DNA from: Psychrobacter urativorans
GTDB taxonomy: Bacteria; Pseudomonadota; Gammaproteobacteria; Pseudomonadales; Moraxellaceae
Assembly (NCBI RefSeq): GCF_904846675.1
Contig: NZ_CAJHBT010000022.1
Coordinates: 1 to 47,197 of the forward strand
Direction of reading: 5' to 3'
DNA: 47,197 bases
Below, one piece after another: positions 43,311 to 47,197 of the stretch. Every line of letters starts with the position of its first letter. The stretch's first letter is position 1. The translations under genes and the position numbers were made by a program. Under the pieces are notes generated by a model that was given only the letters and a program-made list of their open reading frames with translations, was not told the origin of the DNA and did not search any database.

Positions 43311-44945
43311 TTACGGTTTAAACAACGTCATCTTATCAGCAGTTTCTTGGGTGTGAATGCCATAAAATCCCAGCAAGGACGGAGTGATAACGTCATGTGA
43401 GACTGGCTTTATCACCAAAGAGTGTAGGCTATCAGAATCAATATCGTTATTTTCAGGAAACCAGACGATCAGAGGCACATGTTTTTGGGCTTTAGGAGCA
43501 ATCTGATAAGGCAGGCCGTGTAGATAGATATTGTTTTCACCCAAACTCTCCCCGTGATCGCTCATATATATCATCGCGACATCATAGGAGTTCTGATATT
43601 GCTTGAGTTTTTCAATCGTGGCATTCAAAAAGAAGTCAGTATAGCGAATGGCATTATCATAACCATTAATTAGGCTACTTGGGTCACACTCGGATAACTC
43701 ATTACTCATACAAACGGGTTTAAACACCTCAAACTCTTTTGGATAGCGCTTATAGTAAGCGGGTCCGTGATTGCCCATCTGATGTAAAACAAGCAAAGTA
43801 TCTCGCGGTTTTCCTGATGCCGTCACTATCTTATCAAAGCCATTTAACATGCCAATATCTCGGCATTCTTCATCACAGATGGGGTTCAGCGTTGCCGTTT
43901 CAAAGTCTTCATAAGTAACTCTATCTGCAACCCCTTTTGAGCTAGAATTATTATCACGCCAGATGACCTTTACGCCAAGTCGGCTTAGCGTGTCAAGCAC
44001 GTTTTCATGATACTGTGCCTCATCAACGTCATAATCTTTTTGATCGAGATAGCTGAACATACAAGGCACTGAATAGGCGGTAGACGTACCACAAGCTGTC
44101 GCGTCTTTAAAACTATAAATATTTTCTTGTTTGCCCAGTAGCGGCATGGTGTCGCGTGGATAATCATTCAAACTGATATGGTCACCACGCACCGTCTCAC
44201 CAACCACAAGCACCATTAACTTAGGTTTAGTCGGGGGTGAGATACTTGTAGTAATTATCCTCTTGGCATCAGTCGCATGCGTAATCATCGATGTCGGCCG
44301 TGTCATGTCGTCATAATAAACTTTTACCAGCTTAAACGCCGAATATATAGGAATAATCGGATTGGTGTAGTAGCGGACTTGCTTGTGCTGTCGAAAAAAG
44401 CTGGCATATTGATCCCCGAAAGGCAGCACACTGATGGCGATTAACGCGACAGCCATGAGGAGCGTCACCGCTTTATGTTGAGTCGCCTTTTTCCACGACA
44501 AACGTGGCACTCGTGCTTTAAAAATCAACAACGCGGGCAACACGCCTAATAGTAAAACTCTAATGATAAAAGCCGGTGCTAATAGGTCAAGTGCCTCTGC
44601 CTCGTCAGTTTGCATGCCATTTAACAGCATGTTACGATCGAAAATTGTGCCGTAAGCATCGGTAAAATAAGCACACATTGCTGCTATTATCACTATGAAC
44701 ATTAAGACAAAACGGTAGCTGATACGGTAGCAGAGCAGCTGTAGGATCAACCACAACAGGCCGAGCACCATACCGGTTAATGAGATGATGAATCCTAGAT
44801 TACTTGTTAAGTCATAGATACTTAGAACTTGCTGAAAAAATCTAAGGTTGGCCGTGATGACTAAGAATACTGCAGTAAAAAAGATCAGGTAATCTAAGCC
44901 AATCTGACGAGTTGAGAATGAGAGCTTGGGCAACCATATGTTCAT
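43311..44945 (-). CDS. eptA: lipid A phosphoethanolamine transferase (EptA/MCR-like)
   Basis: Transfers phosphoethanolamine from phosphatidylethanolamine to lipid A in the inner membrane, facing the periplasm. Five N-terminal transmembrane helices are followed by an alkaline-phosphatase-fold domain. All catalytic positions are present: Glu250 (VGETVRGDH), nucleophile Thr289 in CGTSTAYSVPC, His393 (MGNHGPAY), Asp463-His464 (SDHGESLGE) and His476 (YLHGLP). Disulfide cysteines are conserved (285/295, then CDEEC and C…C later). From memory, long stretches read very like MCR-1, for example SVPCMFSYL, YDVD and RDNNS-SKGV, so it belongs to that close branch. The 544 aa are normal for the family. Such enzymes can reduce binding of cationic peptides and polymyxins. 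Confidence 0.9.
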   Translation of the reverse strand: MNIWLPKLSFSTRQIGLDYLIFFTAVFLVITANLRFFQQVLSIYDLTSNLGFIISLTGMVLGLLWLILQLLCYRISYRFVLMFIVIIAAMCAYFTDAYGTIFDRNMLLNGMQTDEAEALDLLAPAFIIRVLLLGVLPALLIFKARVPRLSWKKATQHKAVTLLMAVALIAISVLPFGDQYASFFRQHKQVRYYTNPIIPIYSAFKLVKVYYDDMTRPTSMITHATDAKRIITTSISPPTKPKLMVLVVGETVRGDHISLNDYPRDTMPLLGKQENIYSFKDATACGTSTAYSVPCMFSYLDQKDYDVDEAQYHENVLDTLSRLGVKVIWRDNNSSSKGVADRVTYEDFETATLNPICDEECRDIGMLNGFDKIVTASGKPRDTLLVLHQMGNHGPAYYKRYPKEFEVFKPVCMSNELSECDPSSLINGYDNAIRYTDFFLNATIEKLKQYQNSYDVAMIYMSDHGESLGENNIYLHGLPYQIAPKAQKHVPLIVWFPENNDIDSDSLHSLVIKPVSHDVITPSLLGFYGIHTQETADKMTLFKP

Positions 44946-45093
44946 TATGTAGGCCTGTCTAACTTGATATAGAGTGGTAACGCACTCAATTAACGATTAA
45001 GTTCAACGGTGACGCTCTAAAATATCACATACTGTATAGAGCGGGTTAAACATTAGACCCTGACATTTATCATGCTCTTTCTAGCCACGAGCA

Positions 45094-45122
45094 TTGACTC
45101 TCGTCACTCTGACTGCTTAAAT
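45094..45122 (+). promoter_or_regulatory. promoter of the 76-aa gene
   Basis: TTGACT (45094-45099), a 17-bp spacer and TTAAAT (45117-45122). Transcription would start about 17 bp before the ATG at 45146. Confidence 0.55.
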
Positions 45123-45145
45123 GGTTTTACACTTAGGAGAATGCC

Positions 45146-45376
45146 ATGACTGAAGAACACGCTTCAATTCAAAAGCGTAGAATCATCGATAGATTTTTGA
45201 TGAAACTTACGAAAGAAGAACCGCAAATGTATTATGCTACGACATCTGAAGTCGCTCGCAGTATTCATACTATGATAAAGGAGCACACCAACCGCTTGTC
45301 GGTAGAAGATCAAGCGCTCGTCAAGCATATGACCATCGATGAAATACAGGATATGTTAGGCTTTCACCTTAAATAA
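45146..45376 (+). CDS. small hypothetical protein, helical
   Basis: A 76-aa polar, helix-rich protein (LLMKLTKEEPQMYYAT-like start, then LSVEDQALVKHMTIDEIQDML) with no signal peptide, transmembrane segment or cysteine. I do not recognise a family. It has a good ribosome site (GGAG, 6 nt), its own promoter and a strong terminator, so it is very likely a real single-gene transcript. Confidence 0.7.
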   Translation: MTEEHASIQKRRIIDRFLMKLTKEEPQMYYATTSEVARSIHTMIKEHTNRLSVEDQALVKHMTIDEIQDMLGFHLK

Positions 45377-45426
45377 TAGCGTCCTTCAGAAACACCAGAA
45401 ATTAGCACAATATCTCTTCTATAAAT

Positions 45427-45459
45427 AAAAAAAGACTGCCTTCACGGCAGTCTTTTTTT
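45427..45459. terminator. bidirectional terminator
   Basis: A 7-bp GACTGCC/GGCAGTC stem with a 5-nt loop, seven A before and seven T after (extending the stem). It serves the 76-aa gene and the opposing aldehyde dehydrogenase gene. Confidence 0.88.
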
Positions 45460-45519
45460 ATTAGTATTACAATCAACACATCAGAATTTAGAAAGGGCAG
45501 AGTTTAGAAAAGTCAGAAC

Positions 45520-47004
45520 TTAGAAAGGATAGTCACGCGGCGTATGCTGTACTGAAATCCAATGCACGGTCGTGAACTCTTCAAGTACCCACTCGCCATT
45601 GAAGCGACCGATACCGGAATTTTTCTCCCCGCCAAAGGGAGCGTTACTATCATCATTCACAGTAATGTCATTAATATGAGTCATGCCAGCTCTGATGCCC
45701 CGAGCAAAGCGTAGACCTTTTTCCATATCTTTAGTGAATACCGCACTAGACAGTCCATACATAGTGTCATTGGCAATCGTCAAGGCATCCTCTTCATCTT
45801 TGGCGCGAATAATACCGACCAAGGGTCCAAATACCTCGTCGCGTGCCAATTCCATATCGCGCGTTACTTCCGTGAAGATATGCGGTGGTACTAATTGACC
45901 TTTAATATCCCCACTTAAAATAATTTTCGCACCCTCTTCTTGCGCGGTAGCGATTTTGTCTTTTAGCGACTTGAGTTGTTTTTTATTAATAATGGGACCG
46001 ACCGCCGTGTCCTGCTTATTGGGATCACCTACGTTTAAAGTCTTAACGTGGTCAAGGAAACGCTCTACAAAATCATCATAAATGTCATCTTCAACAATGA
46101 TTCGATTGATAGCGATGCAAATCTGACCTTGGTGTAAAAACTTACCAAAGGCCGCCGCTTTTACCGCTTGCTCAATATCGGCATCTTTTAACACGACAAA
46201 CGGACTGTTACCACCCAGCTCTAATGCCACTTGCTTGACACAATCGCCGCCGTTGGCCAACTCACCAATATGCTTACCTACAGCAGTCGAGCCGGTGAAG
46301 GATACCAGTGAAGGTATATCATGAGTAACGATGGCATCCCCTATATCACTACCGGCACCAATAACCACACTTAGCAATCCTTTTGGTAGGCCCGCCTCTT
46401 CAAATATTTTTGCCAGTAATAGACCACCAGTAATCGGTGTATCACTAGCGGGCTTAAGTACGACCGCATTACCAAGCGCTAAAGCTGGCGCGATAGAACG
46501 CTGAGTCAAATGTAGCGGAAAGTTCCATGGACTGATGACCGCAATCACACCCATCGGCTCACGATAAATGAAGTTTTCTTTACCAGGGGTATTAGAGGGA
46601 CGAATTTCACCATGGACGCGACTAGGAAACGTTGCCGACTCAAGTGTAATCGCACGCGCACTACCGAATTCTACCATCGCCTTAATGCGGGTACTGCCTG
46701 ACTCTTTAATCAACCAGTCAACAATTTCATCTTGACGCTGATCGAAGATATCGACTACTTTATATAGTACACCAGCACGCTCTGCTGGCGTTTTTTGTGC
46801 CCACTCAGCCTGCGCTACCGTTGCGGCCTGATAAGCCTCATCAAGCTGCGTTTTTGTAGCTTGTTTAATCTCTACGAGCGTATCACCATTATAAGGATTG
46901 GTATTAGTATTGACACTATCGTCTTCACCCTTTTGCCACTCACCAGCGATATATTGCAAATCGAAATTACTGTAAGCGTTAGAGTCTGTATTATTAGTAG
47001 TCAT
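45520..47004 (-). CDS. aldehyde dehydrogenase, benzaldehyde/vanillin type
   Basis: A 494-aa NAD(P)-dependent aldehyde dehydrogenase. The motifs are intact: [35 protein letters not shown] (nucleotide binding), the general-base Glu in [13 protein letters not shown], and the catalytic Cys in [11 protein letters not shown]. The pattern [26 protein letters not shown], with a shortened C-terminus, resembles benzaldehyde/vanillin dehydrogenases. The substrate is inferred only. I use ATG 47004, which has AGGA six bases upstream. The ATG at 47010 is too close to that site. An 8-bp repeat array begins 105 bp upstream. Confidence 0.87.
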   Translation of the reverse strand: MTTNNTDSNAYSNFDLQYIAGEWQKGEDDSVNTNTNPYNGDTLVEIKQATKTQLDEAYQAATVAQAEWAQKTPAERAGVLYKVVDIFDQRQDEIVDWLIKESGSTRIKAMVEFGSARAITLESATFPSRVHGEIRPSNTPGKENFIYREPMGVIAVISPWNFPLHLTQRSIAPALALGNAVVLKPASDTPITGGLLLAKIFEEAGLPKGLLSVVIGAGSDIGDAIVTHDIPSLVSFTGSTAVGKHIGELANGGDCVKQVALELGGNSPFVVLKDADIEQAVKAAAFGKFLHQGQICIAINRIIVEDDIYDDFVERFLDHVKTLNVGDPNKQDTAVGPIINKKQLKSLKDKIATAQEEGAKIILSGDIKGQLVPPHIFTEVTRDMELARDEVFGPLVGIIRAKDEEDALTIANDTMYGLSSAVFTKDMEKGLRFARGIRAGMTHINDITVNDDSNAPFGGEKNSGIGRFNGEWVLEEFTTVHWISVQHTPRDYPF

Positions 47005-47108
47005 AATCATTCCTATTTTTATTTAAATACTTATTGTTCAAAAGCCAGTTATTTGAAAGCTCGTGTTATTTCAAGTTGCGTGCTTTTGTGTTATGGCTTA
47101 AAAAATTT

Positions 47109-47197
47109 GAGTCAAAGAGTCAAAGAGTCAAAGAGTCAAAGAGTCAAAGAGTCAAAGAGTCAAAGAGTCAAAGAGTCAAAGAGTCAAAGAGTCAAAG
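47109..47197. repeat. tandem 8-bp repeat (GAGTCAAA), at least 11 copies, cut by window edge
   Basis: Eleven perfect copies of GAGTCAAA plus one base to the last position of the window, so the true copy number is not known. The array lies 105 bp upstream of the aldehyde dehydrogenase start. All three plus-strand frames across it are open, while the minus strand has a stop in each frame. An octamer is prone to slippage, which could alter promoter spacing or shift a gene beyond the edge. Confidence 0.9.

Noticed and set aside
44946..45060. CTTAAT-C-GTTAAT upstream of the phosphoethanolamine transferase as a PmrA box
   Set aside because: PmrA half-sites are separated by 5 bp in direct repeat. 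Here the distance is 1 bp and the second half differs.
47109..47197. CRISPR array
   Set aside because: The units are 8 bp, perfect and contiguous, with no spacers.

Overview
The window looks like a chromosomal segment from a Gram-negative gammaproteobacterium of the Moraxellaceae, most likely Psychrobacter or a close relative. That assignment is an inference. It rests on an lpxB-rnhB pair, an OmpA/Pal lipoprotein, a Csu-type (archaic) chaperone-usher pilus cluster of the kind known from Acinetobacter, and a phosphoethanolamine transferase that reads very like the MCR/Moraxella group. Base composition is moderately AT-rich. I saw no rRNA, tRNA, CRISPR array or intact mobile element.

Layout. 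1-8150: a GMC-family alcohol/choline dehydrogenase (-), a pair of small DMT/DUF606 membrane proteins (+), an unrecognised 198-aa gene with a possible upstream membrane peptide (-), a stretch packed with hairpins (about 3968-4350), a large BCCT transporter (-), an unrecognised 130-aa gene and a DUF924 gene. 8236-18022: core genes: CAP-domain lipoprotein, rnhB and lpxB (-), a DAHP synthase with a clear promoter (+), pepN (-), a Pal-like lipoprotein and a phosphopantetheinyl transferase (+). 18141-19022: an outer-membrane barrel protein.

19751-32279: carbon catabolism. An IclR-type regulator faces a five-gene valine-degradation operon (mmsA, acyl-CoA dehydrogenase, enoyl-CoA hydratase, 3-hydroxyisobutyryl-CoA hydrolase, mmsB), transcribed leftward. 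Upstream of it lie prpE, which activates propionate, a medium-chain acyl-CoA ligase and an MFS exporter. The valine pathway ends in propionyl-CoA, so prpE fits metabolically.

32830-36394: a tandem duplicated pair of non-canonical metallo-beta-lactamase-like genes, then a nitric-oxide-response unit, nnrS-nsrR, with a convincing NsrR operator lying over its promoter.

36430-43267: an accessory-looking stretch. It holds a decayed IS3-family transposase, a highly charged protein built on 18-bp tandem repeats, a decayed Fic-family C-terminus and another degenerate coding remnant. These are followed by a compact four-gene Csu-like pilus operon (subunit, chaperone, usher, two-domain tip protein). 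43311-47004: an EptA/MCR-like lipid A phosphoethanolamine transferase, a 76-aa protein with its own promoter and terminator, and a benzaldehyde/vanillin-type aldehyde dehydrogenase. The right edge of the window lies in an 8-bp tandem repeat of at least 11 copies, about 100 bp upstream of that last gene.
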